This document shows positions 15,573-24,744 of a stretch of 62,964 nt of DNA, piece by piece. Under the pieces are notes generated by a model. The model did no database searches. It was not told the origin of the DNA and was given only the letters and a program-made list of their open reading frames with translations. The stretch lies in assembly GCF_024594815.1 (NCBI RefSeq), contig NZ_JANJOU010000033.1, positions 1 to 62,964 of the forward strand. The letters run 5' to 3'. The position numbers and the translations under genes are program-made. Origin of the DNA: Roseomonas populi (GTDB lineage: Bacteria; Pseudomonadota; Alphaproteobacteria; Acetobacterales; Acetobacteraceae). The first letter of the stretch is position 1; the number at the start of each line of letters is the position of its first letter.

Positions 15573-17828
15573 ATGAGTAGCGTTACGAGCCGGGGCCGCG
15601 GCGTTCCCAATACCGCCCTGGTCGCTGGCTTAAGCCTCGGCGCGGCCATGGCGGGGAACACGGCCTTCGCGCAGGCTCCCGCTACCGACGGCCCGGCCAC
15701 CCTGATGGTCCCCGAGGTCTCCGTCTCCGGCGCCAGGCCGGTCAACCAGCTGCTCGCCCCCACCGGCAACCCGCGCCTGCCCAACTCCATCCAGGACACG
15801 CCACAGACCATCACCGTCGTGCCGCAGGAGATCCTGCAGCAGCAGACCGTCACCACGCTGGAGCAGGCGCTGCGGAACGTTCCCGGCATCACCTCCACCA
15901 TCGGCGAGGGCAATGGCGGCGTCAGCGGCGACCAGTTCCGCATCCGCGGCTTCTCCGCCCAGAACGACGTGCTGGTCGATGGCCTGCGCGACTTCGGCTC
16001 CTACTCGCGCGACGCCTTCACCTATGAGGACGTGCAGGTGCTGAAGGGCGCCTCCGGCTTCGCTCTCGGCACCAGTTCGATCGGCGGCGGCATCAACGTG
16101 AACAGCAAGCTGCCGACGCTGGAGAACCGCTACTCCGGCGTGGTTACCGGCGGCATGGGGCCCTTCGCCCGCGGCACGCTGGACATCAACCAGCGCATCA
16201 GCGAGACGATCGCGGCGCGCATCAACGTCATGGGCCAGTCCAGCAGCCTGGTGGGCCGCGACGACATCGATACCCGCCGCTGGGGCGTCGCTCCCTCCAT
16301 CGCCTTCGGCCTCGGCACGCCGACCACCTTCTCACTGGAATACCTGCACTACCACGACAGCCACACGATCGATGGCGGCATGCCGATCGTCTACAGGGGC
16401 ATCGGCGCCACTGGCCGCCCAGCCTCTGAGTACGGCGTGCGCCGCGCCAATTTCTACGGCATTGACAATGACATGGACAACGTGGACGTGGACCGCATCA
16501 CCGGCCGCCTGTCCCATCGATTCAGTAACTGGCTGACGGTCACCAACGACACGCGCTACACGCATGTGGACCGCTACACCGCGCTGACGGCGGCCACCTG
16601 CGGCACGCAGACCGCGACGGTTTCCTACTTCAATTCCTGCTCCGGCCAGTTCTTCCGCGGCCTGAATCCTGCCCTAGCCTACGGCGGCGGCAGCAACGCG
16701 CCGTATAACCAGGTGAACGAGGGCATCCAGAACCTCACCACTGCCCTCGCCCGCTTCACCACCGGTCCCTTCCGGCACGAGCTGACGGCCGGCGTCGACA
16801 TCGCGCACGAGACGGTGGACCGCACCGCCTACCCCTATTCCCCCACCCGCCCGGGCGTGTCCCTGCTCACGCCCTGGACGAACAACGACCTGATGCTGAA
16901 CACGGGCGCGGCCAACAACGTCCGGAACACCGAATCCACCAATCTCGGCCTGTTCCTGAATGAGCGCCTCTACGTGCTGCCCACGCTCTCGGTCTATGGC
17001 GGCTTCCGCTGGACGAACTACGACTTCGACTACAAGGCCGGCACGCCGGGCCTTGCGGCGAGCCAGAACGTCAGCGTCCACGACAGCTTCTTCGACCCGC
17101 GCGCCGGTTTGATCTGGGAGCCGACGCCGAGCCAGACCTACTACTACTCCTTCTCCACCTCCACGACGCCGCCGGGCACCTTCTTCACGACCTTCCCCGC
17201 CGACGCCACCAACTTCAACAGCAACTTCGAGCCGACGCGGAACACCAACCACGAGATCGGCGCGAAGATCAGCCTGCTCGACCAGCGCCTGGGCCTGACC
17301 GCCGCGCTCTTCCACGCCGAGCGCAGCAACGCCCTGGTCCCCTCAGATACGGACGTGGGCGCCTTCGTGGCCACCAACGACAAGCAGCGGATCCGCGGCG
17401 TGGAGCTGGGCGTCACCGGCCGCATCACGCCGGAGTGGAACATCCTCGCCAACTACACCTACCTGGACAGCGAGACGACGCGCTCCGCCACCGCCGCCAA
17501 TGTCGGACGGCGCGTGCAGTACGTGCCGAAGCACTCCGCCTCGGTCTGGACCACCTATGACATCGGCCGGGACACGCCCTGGAACGTCACCCTCGGCGCG
17601 GGGATCGTCTATCGCAGCCAGGTCTTCCTCGACACGACCAACACCGCCGAGGTGCCGGACAACTTCAGCCTGGACGCCCTGATCCAGCACCGCGTCAACC
17701 AGAACCTGACCGTGCGCGTGAACGGCTACAACCTGACGGACCGCACCAACTACGAGGGTCTGTTCAGCAACCGCGCCGTGGTCGCGGCCGGCCGCACCGT
17801 GCTCGTCTCCCTCGCCGCCGACTTCTGA
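15573..17828 (+). CDS. TonB-dependent siderophore receptor (copy 2)
   Basis: A 751-residue outer-membrane siderophore receptor, paralogue of the preceding gene. It has a signal peptide ending AFAQA (about residue 35 from this start), a plug with [39 protein letters not shown] and VQVLKG, and a barrel ending SLAADF. The ATG at 15573 has GAGGGGG before it; an in-frame GTG at 15558 is the alternative. The extracellular loops differ most between the two copies, for example around the TCGTQTATV segment, suggesting different ligands. A strong terminator follows. Confidence 0.92.
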   Translation: MSSVTSRGRGVPNTALVAGLSLGAAMAGNTAFAQAPATDGPATLMVPEVSVSGARPVNQLLAPTGNPRLPNSIQDTPQTITVVPQEILQQQTVTTLEQALRNVPGITSTIGEGNGGVSGDQFRIRGFSAQNDVLVDGLRDFGSYSRDAFTYEDVQVLKGASGFALGTSSIGGGINVNSKLPTLENRYSGVVTGGMGPFARGTLDINQRISETIAARINVMGQSSSLVGRDDIDTRRWGVAPSIAFGLGTPTTFSLEYLHYHDSHTIDGGMPIVYRGIGATGRPASEYGVRRANFYGIDNDMDNVDVDRITGRLSHRFSNWLTVTNDTRYTHVDRYTALTAATCGTQTATVSYFNSCSGQFFRGLNPALAYGGGSNAPYNQVNEGIQNLTTALARFTTGPFRHELTAGVDIAHETVDRTAYPYSPTRPGVSLLTPWTNNDLMLNTGAANNVRNTESTNLGLFLNERLYVLPTLSVYGGFRWTNYDFDYKAGTPGLAASQNVSVHDSFFDPRAGLIWEPTPSQTYYYSFSTSTTPPGTFFTTFPADATNFNSNFEPTRNTNHEIGAKISLLDQRLGLTAALFHAERSNALVPSDTDVGAFVATNDKQRIRGVELGVTGRITPEWNILANYTYLDSETTRSATAANVGRRVQYVPKHSASVWTTYDIGRDTPWNVTLGAGIVYRSQVFLDTTNTAEVPDNFSLDALIQHRVNQNLTVRVNGYNLTDRTNYEGLFSNRAVVAAGRTVLVSLAADF

Positions 17829-17874
17829 CGGCAGGACTACCAGGGGCGCCCGCCGGCGCCTCCCGGGCCTGACG

Positions 17875-17924
17875 GCGGGCGGCCGGGGTGGCACAATGCC
17901 ACCCTGCCGCCCGCTTGCTTTTTT
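17875..17924 (+). terminator. Strong intrinsic terminator after receptor 2
   Basis: GCGGGCGGC (17875-17883) pairs with GCCGCCCGC (17906-17914), and inside it GGTGGCA (17887-17893) pairs with TGCCACC (17897-17903). TTGCTTTTTT follows immediately. This is the most canonical Rho-independent terminator in the window. It ends 20 nt before the piuC start. Confidence 0.88.
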
Positions 17925-17943
17925 AACATTCGGAGCGCCCGCG

Positions 17944-18627
17944 ATGCTCGTCCGCATCCCCCAGGTCCTGACGCCCACCGAGGTCGCCCTCTGCCGCGAG
18001 CGCCTGGAGGCCGCCGCCTGGCAGGACGGACGCGCCACCGCCGGCGAGCAGTCCGCCAAGGTGAAGCACAACCTGCAGGTCCCCGTTGACTCCCTCGTGG
18101 CGAGGGAGCTGGGCGACCTCGTTCTCCGCGCCCTTGGCCGCAGCCCCCTCTTCGCCACCGCCGCCCTGCCGCTTCGGGTGCTGCCGCCCATGTTCAACCG
18201 CTACGACCCGGGCATGACCTTCCGGCCCCATGTGGACAACGCCATCCGCGCCGTGCCCGGTACTGGCCAGCGCATCCGCGCCGACGTCTCCTCCACCCTC
18301 TTCCTCACCGCCCCGGAGGAGTACGAGGGCGGCGAGCTGGTGGTGCAGGACACCTATGGCACGCAGGAGGTGAAGCTCCCGGCCGGGGACATGGTGGTTT
18401 ATCCCTCCACCTCGCTCCACCATGTGAATCCCGTGACCCGGGGCAGCCGCTGGGGCTCCTTCTTCTGGACCCAGTCCATGGTGAAGGACGACGCCCAGCG
18501 CGCCTTCCTCTACGAGATGGACATGGGGATCATTGCCCTGCGCCAGGACCTGCCGGACGACCACCCCGGGGTGCTGGCCATGACCTCCGGCTATCACAAC
18601 CTCCTCCGCCGCTGGGTGGAGATCTGA
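17944..18627 (+). CDS. piuC: PKHD-type Fe(II)/2-oxoglutarate hydroxylase (PiuC/YbiX family)
   Basis: A 227-residue dioxygenase of the PiuC/YbiX family, which is typically iron-regulated and linked to siderophore receptors (ybiX lies beside fiu in E. coli). The iron ligands are visible as HVD at 96-98 and a histidine in SLHHVNPV (159 or 160), with the 2-oxoglutarate-binding arginine in RGSRW (Arg169). Length is normal. It directly follows the two receptors but after a strong terminator, so it needs its own promoter or read-through. The substrate in this family is unsettled. Confidence 0.92.
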   Translation: MLVRIPQVLTPTEVALCRERLEAAAWQDGRATAGEQSAKVKHNLQVPVDSLVARELGDLVLRALGRSPLFATAALPLRVLPPMFNRYDPGMTFRPHVDNAIRAVPGTGQRIRADVSSTLFLTAPEEYEGGELVVQDTYGTQEVKLPAGDMVVYPSTSLHHVNPVTRGSRWGSFFWTQSMVKDDAQRAFLYEMDMGIIALRQDLPDDHPGVLAMTSGYHNLLRRWVEI

Positions 18628-18695
18628 GGCCGGCGGCATACCTCGCGGCCCTCGCGCGTTTCTCTCCGCAGGCCCCAAGCAACGGAGAGAGACCG

Positions 18696-18920
18696 ATGAG
18701 CGGCAAGCAGGACCAGTCGGGCCAGGACCACAGCCGGGACCAGAGCCCCTCGCCCGCCCAGGGGAGCGAGACCCACACCGGGGGCGGCGCCCCCACCAAC
18801 AAGGCCCATGAGGAGGCTGGGGACGGCACATTGGCCGGCTCCGTCCCCGCCGGACTCAGCTCGGAGGAGCTGCGCAAGCTGGCATCGGGCAGCAAAACGG
18901 ACGACGGCGGCACGGGCTGA
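18696..18920 (+). CDS. Small hydrophilic hypothetical protein
   Basis: A 74-residue, highly polar protein rich in Gly, Ser, Gln, Asp and Thr, with no hydrophobic segment and no cysteine. It starts MSGKQDQSGQDHSRDQ and contains a short helical-looking SSEELRKLASG. AACGGAGAGAG precedes the ATG at a workable distance. I do not recognise a family; the composition suggests a disordered protein. The gene could be spurious, but the ribosome-binding site and codon use favour it. Confidence 0.55.
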   Translation: MSGKQDQSGQDHSRDQSPSPAQGSETHTGGGAPTNKAHEEAGDGTLAGSVPAGLSSEELRKLASGSKTDDGGTG

Positions 18921-19299
18921 TCCTTCGCTGTCCGTCCGTGGCCAGGGTGAGAAAGAAGGAACTCTTCCTCTCCCTGGCCCCCTTACCATCTGTTTTTCTA
19001 GAGTTTGGTTTGAACCCTGCTGACGGTGTGCCTGGCGTCCATGAGCTCAGGCGACCGCAGGGTCAGGACCGGGCCCACCACGGAGCAGCACCGTCCCAGG
19101 ACGGCGCGGCGGCAGTCAGATGGGGGTTCCAGGGGGCGAAGCGCTTTGCCGCCCGCGAAACAGCTTGCCCCCGAGGGGCCGCCCCGCTATACGCCCCCGC
19201 CACCCTGCCGGGCGCGAGGCATCGTGCGCGGCTATGCCCTTTTTCCGGCCTTCGCATCCCGCGTCGGCCACCAGGGCTGAGACATCCGAAGGGAAACAG
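18921..19299 (+). other. Gene-free region upstream of rpsF
   Basis: This 379-nt stretch carries no credible gene. It holds an inverted repeat GGCCAGGG (18940-18947)/CCCTGGCC (18972-18979) with an inner AGGAA/TTCCT stem; a T5 run comes 12 nt later, so it is at best a weak terminator. It also holds the candidate rpsF promoter at 19165-19193. About 100 nt of leader precede rpsF. An S6:S18-type autoregulatory structure could lie there, but I could not identify one with confidence. Confidence 0.5.
19165..19193 (+). promoter_or_regulatory. Candidate promoter of the rpsF operon
   Basis: TTGCCC (19165-19170) and TATACG (19188-19193) are separated by exactly 17 nt, about 107 nt upstream of the rpsF ATG. 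It is the best sigma-70-like match in the region. Confidence 0.5.
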
Positions 19300-19779
19300 A
19301 TGCCGCTTTATGAAACCGTGCTGATTGCGCGGAATGATCTGACTCAGGCGCAGGTCGAGGCCATCGCCGACCAGGTCGGCGAGATCGTCGGCGCTACCGG
19401 CGGCGAGATCCGCAAGCGCGAGTACTGGGGCCTCCGCGGCCTCGCGTACAAGATCAAGAAGAACCGCAAGGCCCACTACATGCTGCTGGGCCTGGACTGC
19501 TCGGCCGAGGCCGAGAAGGAGACCGCGCGCCAGCTGGGCCTGCACGAGGACGTGCTGCGCCACATGACGCTGCGGATCGAGACGATCGACGACGCCCCCT
19601 CCGCCATCCTCGCCAAGCGCGGCGACGACCGTGAGCGCGACCGCGGCTTCCGCGGCCCCCGCCCGGCCGGCCGCTTCGGCTCCGGCCGTGGCCGCGAGCG
19701 CGGCGATGACCGCGAGGAGTTCCGCGCCCGCCCCCGCGACGAGGCGGACGGCATGGGCGGCATGGGCGGCGAGGAGTAA
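19300..19779 (+). CDS. rpsF: 30S ribosomal protein S6
   Basis: Small-subunit protein that pairs with S18 on the platform of the 30S subunit. The 159-residue product has the S6 fold (MPLYETVLIARNDLTQAQVE, then REYWGLRGLAYKIKKNRKAHY) followed by a long Arg/Gly/Asp-rich tail from about residue 108. Such extended tails occur in alphaproteobacterial S6. The frame is open upstream, but ATG 19300 with GAAGGGAAAC before it gives the family N terminus. First gene of rpsF-rpsR-rplI. Confidence 0.95.
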   Translation: MPLYETVLIARNDLTQAQVEAIADQVGEIVGATGGEIRKREYWGLRGLAYKIKKNRKAHYMLLGLDCSAEAEKETARQLGLHEDVLRHMTLRIETIDDAPSAILAKRGDDRERDRGFRGPRPAGRFGSGRGRERGDDREEFRARPRDEADGMGGMGGEE

Positions 19780-19785
19780 GCCAAG

Positions 19786-20064
19786 ATGTCCGACACGACC
19801 GACCTGACCCCCGCCGCGCGCCGCCCGGCCGTCGGCGCCCGCCGGCCCTTCTACCGCCGCCGCAAGTCCTGCCCCTTCTCCGGCCCGAACGCGCCGAAGA
19901 TCGACTACAAGGACGTGCGCCTGCTCTCCCGCTTCCTGAGCGAGCGCGGCAAGATCGTGCCGTCCCGCATCACGGCGGTCTCCGCCAAGAAGCAGCGCGA
20001 GCTGGCGAACGCCATCAAGCGCGCCCGCTTCCTGGCGCTGCTCCCCTACGTCATCAACGACTGA
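19786..20064 (+). CDS. rpsR: 30S ribosomal protein S18
   Basis: A 92-residue basic ribosomal protein that binds S6 and 16S rRNA. The core [36 protein letters not shown] is diagnostic, with [27 protein letters not shown] at the C terminus. It starts 6 nt after the rpsF stop and is clearly co-transcribed. It has a slightly long N-terminal extension before the core. Confidence 0.97.
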   Translation: MSDTTDLTPAARRPAVGARRPFYRRRKSCPFSGPNAPKIDYKDVRLLSRFLSERGKIVPSRITAVSAKKQRELANAIKRARFLALLPYVIND

Positions 20065-20080
20065 TCGGGGGCACAGCACC

Positions 20081-20647
20081 ATGATCAACGTCATCCTGAT
20101 GCAGCGGGTCGAGAAGCTCGGCCAGATGGGCGACACCGTGAAGGTGAAGCCCGGCTACGCCCGCAACTTCCTCCTCCCCTCCGGCCGCGCCATCCGCGCG
20201 ACCGAGACGAACCTCAAGAAGTTCGAGGCCGAGCGCGCGCAGCTCGAGGCCCTGAACATCAAGCGGCGCGAGGAGGCCGAGCGCGTGGCCGAGCGCATGG
20301 AGGGCCTGCAGGTCGTCCTGATCCGCTCTGCCGGCGAGAGCGGCGCGCTCTACGGCTCCGTCTCCGGCCGCGACATCGCGGACGCGGTGAAGGACGCTGG
20401 CCTCATCATCACCCGCGACCAGGTCGTCCTGGAGCAGCCGATCAAGACGCTGGGCCTCACCACCGTCCGCGTCGCGCTGCACCCGGAGGTCTCGATCCCC
20501 GTGATCGTGAACGTCGCCCGCTCCCCGGAAGAGGCCGAGAAGCAGGCGCGCGGCGAGGACCTTCGGGCCGAGCAGGAGGCCGAGGAGGCTTCCCTCGAGG
20601 CCGAGCTGGCCGCCGAGCTCTCCGAGCTGGGCGCCGCCCGCGAGTAA
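20081..20647 (+). CDS. rplI: 50S ribosomal protein L9
   Basis: Large-subunit protein that binds 23S rRNA near L1. The N-terminal domain with [18 protein letters not shown] is diagnostic, followed by the long connecting helix and the C-terminal domain ([18 protein letters not shown]). At 188 residues it is longer than the 149 of E. coli because of an acidic, Ala/Glu-rich tail, common in alphaproteobacteria. It is followed by a strong hairpin terminator. Confidence 0.97.
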   Translation: MINVILMQRVEKLGQMGDTVKVKPGYARNFLLPSGRAIRATETNLKKFEAERAQLEALNIKRREEAERVAERMEGLQVVLIRSAGESGALYGSVSGRDIADAVKDAGLIITRDQVVLEQPIKTLGLTTVRVALHPEVSIPVIVNVARSPEEAEKQARGEDLRAEQEAEEASLEAELAAELSELGAARE

Positions 20648-20675
20648 GCGACTCGCGCCACAAGCGCGTTGAACG

Positions 20676-20710
20676 AATGGCCGTCCCCGCAAGGGGGCGG
20701 CCATTTGCAT
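20676..20710 (+). terminator. Hairpin terminator after rplI
   Basis: AATGGCCGTCCCC (20676-20688) pairs with GGGGGCGGCCATT (20693-20705) around a stable GCAA tetraloop, with one mismatch-like G-T pair. A short T-containing tail (TTTGCAT) follows. It separates the ribosomal operon from the fatty-acid synthase family gene. Confidence 0.72.
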
Positions 20711-20717
20711 ATCTGCT

Positions 20718-20737
20718 CCATCACGTAAGCGTGATGG
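20718..20737 (+). repeat. Perfect 8-bp inverted repeat upstream of the cfa-like gene
   Basis: CCATCACG-TAAG-CGTGATGG is a perfect palindrome with a 4-nt centre. It lies between the rplI terminator and the start of the next gene, with no T-run. It could be a regulator-binding site or a leader hairpin. Confidence 0.45.
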
Positions 20738-20802
20738 TATCGTCCCGTAATTGAAGCTCCCGCCGGAGAGGGACAGCCTTCGTGACTGAAGGAGGCCCGA
20801 CG

Positions 20803-22101
20803 TTGCTTCTCGATCCCATCCTCTCCCGCCTGATCCGCCGCGGCACCCTGCGGCTCCGCCGCCCGGACGGAACCTTCCGCACCTTCGGCGGCACCAGCCC
20901 CGGCCCAGGTGCCGCCCTCGCCCTGAAAACCCCCGAGATCGCCCGCCGCCTTCTCTGGGATCCCTCCCTCGGCTTCGGCGAGGGCTACATGGACGGCAGC
21001 ATCGAGCCCATTGAGGGCTCGACGATCTACGACGTGCTGGACGTCCTGATCCTCAACCTGGCCGAGGGCGGCACCCACCCCGCCATGCGCGCCGGCGAGA
21101 TGCTGCGCCAGGCCGGCCGCCGCTTGCTGGACCTGAACACGGCGGTGCGCAGCAAGCGCAACGTCGCCCACCACTACGACCTGAACGGCACGCTCTACTC
21201 CCTCTTCCTCGACGCCGACCGGCAGTACTCCTGCGCCTACTTCCCCACGGGGCAGGAGACGTTGGAGGAGGCCCAGGTGCTGAAGAAGCGCCACATCGCC
21301 TCCAAGCTGCGCCTGGACCGGCCGGACCTGGAGGTGCTGGACATCGGCTGCGGCTGGGGCGGCCTGGCGCTGACCCTGGCGAAGGACTACGGCGCCCGCG
21401 TCACCGGCCTTACCCTCTCGGAGGAGCAGCTGGCCGAGGCCCGGGCCCGGGCGGAGGCCGCCGGCCTGTCGCACCGGGTGAAGTTCGAGCTGGTGGATTA
21501 CCGCGCCTGGAACCGTCCGATGGACCGTATCGTCTCCGTCGGCATGTTCGAGCATGTAGGCATCAATCACTACACGGCCTTCTTCCGCACGGTCGGGGAC
21601 GCGCTGAAGGAGGACGGCGTGGCGCTGATCCACGCCATCGGCCAGTCCGGTGGTCCCGCCACCACCAACCCCTGGCTTACCAAGTACATCTTCCCCGGCG
21701 GCTACTCCCCCGCCGTGTCCGAGGTGATCCCCGCGATCGAGAAGGCCGGCCTCTGGGTCACCGACCTGGAGATCCTGCGCCTGCACTACGCGCTCACCCT
21801 CCGCCACTGGCGGGAGCGCTTCGCGGCCAACCGCAATGCGATCAAGGCGATCTACGACGAGCGCTTCTGCCGCATGTTCGAGTACTATCTGGCCGCCTCG
21901 GAACTGGCCTTCCGCCGCTGGGGCCATATGAACTGGCAGGTGCAGGTGGCGAGGAAGGTGGATGCCCTGCCGCTGACCCGCGACTACATGTTCGAGGCGG
22001 AACGGGCGGCCGGGCGGGCGGCGGCTTATCCACATGATCCACCGCCATCCACAGCGCCCCGGGAAAAGGTCGGGCAGGACGCGGAGCGCGCCGGGGGCTA
22101 G
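20803..22101 (+). CDS. Cyclopropane-fatty-acid-phospholipid synthase family methyltransferase
   Basis: A SAM-dependent enzyme of the CFA synthase family that adds a methylene or methyl group to unsaturated phospholipid acyl chains. The 432-residue protein has the long N-terminal lipid-binding domain with GFGEGYMDGSIE, then NVAHHYDLNGTLYSLFLD, QYSCAYF, and the SAM motif VLDIGCGWGGLAL (178-190), with SVGMFEHVG downstream. I prefer TTG 20803 because GGAGG (20791-20795) sits 7 nt before it; a GTG at 20782 would add seven residues. It sits inside the usual ribosomal-protein/dnaB cluster. Confidence 0.88.
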   Translation: MLLDPILSRLIRRGTLRLRRPDGTFRTFGGTSPGPGAALALKTPEIARRLLWDPSLGFGEGYMDGSIEPIEGSTIYDVLDVLILNLAEGGTHPAMRAGEMLRQAGRRLLDLNTAVRSKRNVAHHYDLNGTLYSLFLDADRQYSCAYFPTGQETLEEAQVLKKRHIASKLRLDRPDLEVLDIGCGWGGLALTLAKDYGARVTGLTLSEEQLAEARARAEAAGLSHRVKFELVDYRAWNRPMDRIVSVGMFEHVGINHYTAFFRTVGDALKEDGVALIHAIGQSGGPATTNPWLTKYIFPGGYSPAVSEVIPAIEKAGLWVTDLEILRLHYALTLRHWRERFAANRNAIKAIYDERFCRMFEYYLAASELAFRRWGHMNWQVQVARKVDALPLTRDYMFEAERAAGRAAAYPHDPPPSTAPREKVGQDAERAGG

Positions 22102-22110
22102 ACTGGCCCC

Positions 22111-23643
22111 ATGAACGCCTTCGACTCCCTCATCCAGCCGGGGGCCGAGCCGTCCGGGAACGGGCTGCTGGGCCTCTCCCAGCGCCTGCCCCCCTCCAAC
22201 GTGGAGGCGGAGCAGGCCCTGCTGGGCGCGCTTCTGGCCAACAACAAGGCTTATGAGCGCGTCTCGGAGTTCCTGGCGGCGGAGCACTTCGCCGACCCGA
22301 TCCACGGCCGCATCTTCCACGCCGTCCAGCGCCGGATCGAGGCCGGGCAGCTCGCCGACGTGGTCACGCTGCGGGCGGAGTTCGAGCATTCCGGCCTGCT
22401 CGACGAGGTGGGCGGCCCCGCCTACCTCACCCAGCTCCTCACGGCCATGGTCGGCATCATCAACGCCGGCGAGTACGGCCGCGTGATCTACGACTGCCAC
22501 CTGCGCCGCCAGCTGGTGGACCTGGGCGAGGTGGTGGTGAACCGCGCCTTCGGGGCGGAGCCGGAGCTGGACGGCAAGGCCCAGCTGGAGGCGGCCGAGC
22601 AGGCCCTCTTCGACCTGGCGACCGACGGCACGACCGAAGGCGGCATGGTCACCTTCGAGAAGGCGCTGGCCGAGGCGGTGAACCTCGCGGAGCGCGCCTT
22701 CTCCACCCCCGGCGGCGTCTCCGGCCTCTCGACGGGGCTGCGGGACGTGGACAGCAAGCTCGGCGGCCTGCACCCGTCGGATCTCCTGATCCTCGCGGGC
22801 CGCCCGGCCATGGGCAAGACGGCGCTGGCCGTGAAGATCGGCTTCGGTGCCGCCCAGGCCGTGATCCGGGAGGCGCGGGACAAGGACCCGAACGCCGTGG
22901 TGCGCGGCGGCGTCGCCATCTTCTCCCTGGAAATGAGCGCCGACCAGCTCGCCACCCGTATCCTGTCGGAGCAGTCCCGCGTCTCCGGCGACCGTATCCG
23001 CCGCGGCGACATCGCCCAGCGCGACTTCGACAAGTTCGTGGAGGTGAGCCGCGAGCTCTCCTCCATTCCCCTCTTCATCGACGACACCCCGGCCATCACC
23101 ATCTCCGCGCTCCGCACCCGCTGCCGGCGGCTGATGCGGACGAAGGGGCTGAGCCTCATCATCGTGGACTACCTGCAGCTGATGCGCCCCGCCGCCGGCA
23201 CCCGTCCGGAGAACCGCGTGCAGGAGATCAGCCAGATCACCCAGGGGCTGAAGGCCATTGCCAAGGAATTGTCGGTGCCGGTGATCGCCCTTTCCCAGCT
23301 CTCCCGCCAGGTGGAGAGCCGCGAGGACAAGCGGCCGCAGCTGGCCGACCTCCGTGAGTCCGGCTCGATCGAGCAGGACGCCGACGTGGTGATGTTCGTG
23401 TACCGCGACGAGTACTACCTCGCCCAGAAGATGCCGAAGGAGCTGAACTTCGACAACAACGAGAAGTACACGGAAGCCCTGGACAAGTGGCAGAAGGACA
23501 TGGAGCAGGCCCACAACAAGGCCGAGCTGATCGTCTCCAAGCAGCGCCACGGCCCCACCGGCACCATCCGCCTGTTCTTCGAGGGCGAGTTCACCCGCTT
23601 CGGCGACCTCGACCAGACCCACGACCAGGACAATTATGAGTGA
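22111..23643 (+). CDS. dnaB: Replicative DNA helicase DnaB
   Basis: Hexameric 5'-3' helicase at the replication fork. The 510-residue protein has the N-terminal domain (PPSNVEAEQALLGALL), a linker, and the RecA-like domain with Walker A AGRPAMGKTALA (about 229-240), the B motif LIIVDYLQLM and the DnaB signature around LSQLSRQVESREDKRPQLADLRESGSIEQDAD. The length is normal and no intein is present. It starts 9 nt after the upstream stop and overlaps alr by 4 nt. Confidence 0.98.
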   Translation: MNAFDSLIQPGAEPSGNGLLGLSQRLPPSNVEAEQALLGALLANNKAYERVSEFLAAEHFADPIHGRIFHAVQRRIEAGQLADVVTLRAEFEHSGLLDEVGGPAYLTQLLTAMVGIINAGEYGRVIYDCHLRRQLVDLGEVVVNRAFGAEPELDGKAQLEAAEQALFDLATDGTTEGGMVTFEKALAEAVNLAERAFSTPGGVSGLSTGLRDVDSKLGGLHPSDLLILAGRPAMGKTALAVKIGFGAAQAVIREARDKDPNAVVRGGVAIFSLEMSADQLATRILSEQSRVSGDRIRRGDIAQRDFDKFVEVSRELSSIPLFIDDTPAITISALRTRCRRLMRTKGLSLIIVDYLQLMRPAAGTRPENRVQEISQITQGLKAIAKELSVPVIALSQLSRQVESREDKRPQLADLRESGSIEQDADVVMFVYRDEYYLAQKMPKELNFDNNEKYTEALDKWQKDMEQAHNKAELIVSKQRHGPTGTIRLFFEGEFTRFGDLDQTHDQDNYE

Positions 23644-24734
23644 ATCCGGGATCGCCTGAGCCCGCGGGCGTCCTGACGGTCGATCTCGACGCCATCACTG
23701 CCAACTGGCGTACCCTGCGGGATCTTCACGCGGAGGCCGGCGGGGGCGAAACGGGCGCGGCGGTGAAGGCCGATGCCTATGGCCTGGGCGCCGCGGCGGT
23801 GGCCCCCGCCCTGGCCGCCGCCGGCTGCCGCCGCTTCTTCGTCGCCCAGCTCGCCGAGGGCATGGCGCTGCGCCCGCTGCTCTGCTCGTCACACGGCCCT
23901 GGGCCGACCATCGCCGTGCTGAACGGCTTCCCTCCCGGGGCGGACGAGGACGCGGCCCTCACCCCCGTGCTGAACAGCCCGGGCGATATCGCCGCCTGGT
24001 CCGGCACGGGGCGGGGCGCCATCCTGCACGTGGACACGGGCATGGCCCGGCTCGGCCTCTCCCCCGCCGAGCTGGAGGCGCTGGCGGAGGACCCCTCCCC
24101 GCTCGACGGCCTGCGTCTCCGCTACGTCATGACCCACCTGGCCTGCGCGGACGAGCCGGCCCACCCGATGAACGCCGCGCAGGCCGCCCGCTTCGCCGCC
24201 GCCCGCGCCCGCCTGCCCGCCGTGCCCTTCTCCTTCGCCAACTCCGCCGGGATCTTCCTCGGCCGGGACTTCGCCTCCGACCTCGCCCGGCCGGGCTGCG
24301 CGATCTACGGCCTCAACCCCACCCCGGGGCGCCCCAACCCCATGCGCCCCACGGTCCGGCTGGCCGCGCCCGTCCTGCAGGTGCGGGAGATCCCGGCCGG
24401 CACCCCGGTCGGCTACGGCGCGGGCTGGACCGCCCAGCGCCCCTCGCGGATCGCCACCGTTGCCGCGGGCTACGCCGATGGCTATCTCAGGTCCCTCTCC
24501 GGCCGCGCGATCGGCCGGCACAACTGGCAGGATGTGCCCCTCGTGGGCCGGATCTCCATGGACCTCTCCGCCTTCGACGTGACAGACCATCCCGCCATCG
24601 GCCCCGGCTCCATGATCGAGCTGATCGGCCCCGGCAACTCGCCGGACCAGGTGGCGGCCCGCGCCGGCACCATCGGCTACGAGGTGCTGACCTCCCTTGG
24701 GGCGCGCTACCGCCGCGCCTACAGCGCCGCGTGA
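23640..24734 (+). CDS. alr: Alanine racemase
   Basis: PLP enzyme that makes D-alanine for peptidoglycan. The 364-residue protein has the PLP lysine in AVKADAYGLGA (Lys43), the substrate region FSFANSAGIF and the second active-site tyrosine in VGYGAGW, followed by RIATVAAGYADGY and RISMDLSAFDVT. The ATG overlaps the dnaB stop (ATGA), the frequent alphaproteobacterial dnaB-alr arrangement. Confidence 0.96.
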   Translation: MNPGSPEPAGVLTVDLDAITANWRTLRDLHAEAGGGETGAAVKADAYGLGAAAVAPALAAAGCRRFFVAQLAEGMALRPLLCSSHGPGPTIAVLNGFPPGADEDAALTPVLNSPGDIAAWSGTGRGAILHVDTGMARLGLSPAELEALAEDPSPLDGLRLRYVMTHLACADEPAHPMNAAQAARFAAARARLPAVPFSFANSAGIFLGRDFASDLARPGCAIYGLNPTPGRPNPMRPTVRLAAPVLQVREIPAGTPVGYGAGWTAQRPSRIATVAAGYADGYLRSLSGRAIGRHNWQDVPLVGRISMDLSAFDVTDHPAIGPGSMIELIGPGNSPDQVAARAGTIGYEVLTSLGARYRRAYSAA

Positions 24735-24744
24735 ACCCGGCCGC

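Noticed and set aside
19200-19299. An S6:S18-binding autoregulatory leader before rpsF
   Set aside because: Such leaders exist in many bacteria, but I could not draw a convincing conserved hairpin with the expected bulge in these 100 nt, so I did not call it.
20350-23622. A 1090-codon open frame on the minus strand opposite rplI, the cfa-like gene and dnaB
   Set aside because: The plus strand encodes three highly conserved proteins here. In DNA this GC-rich, stop codons are rare in the antisense frame that mirrors third positions. The translation is a low-complexity mix of Gly, Ala, Arg, Leu and His with no recognisable domain.
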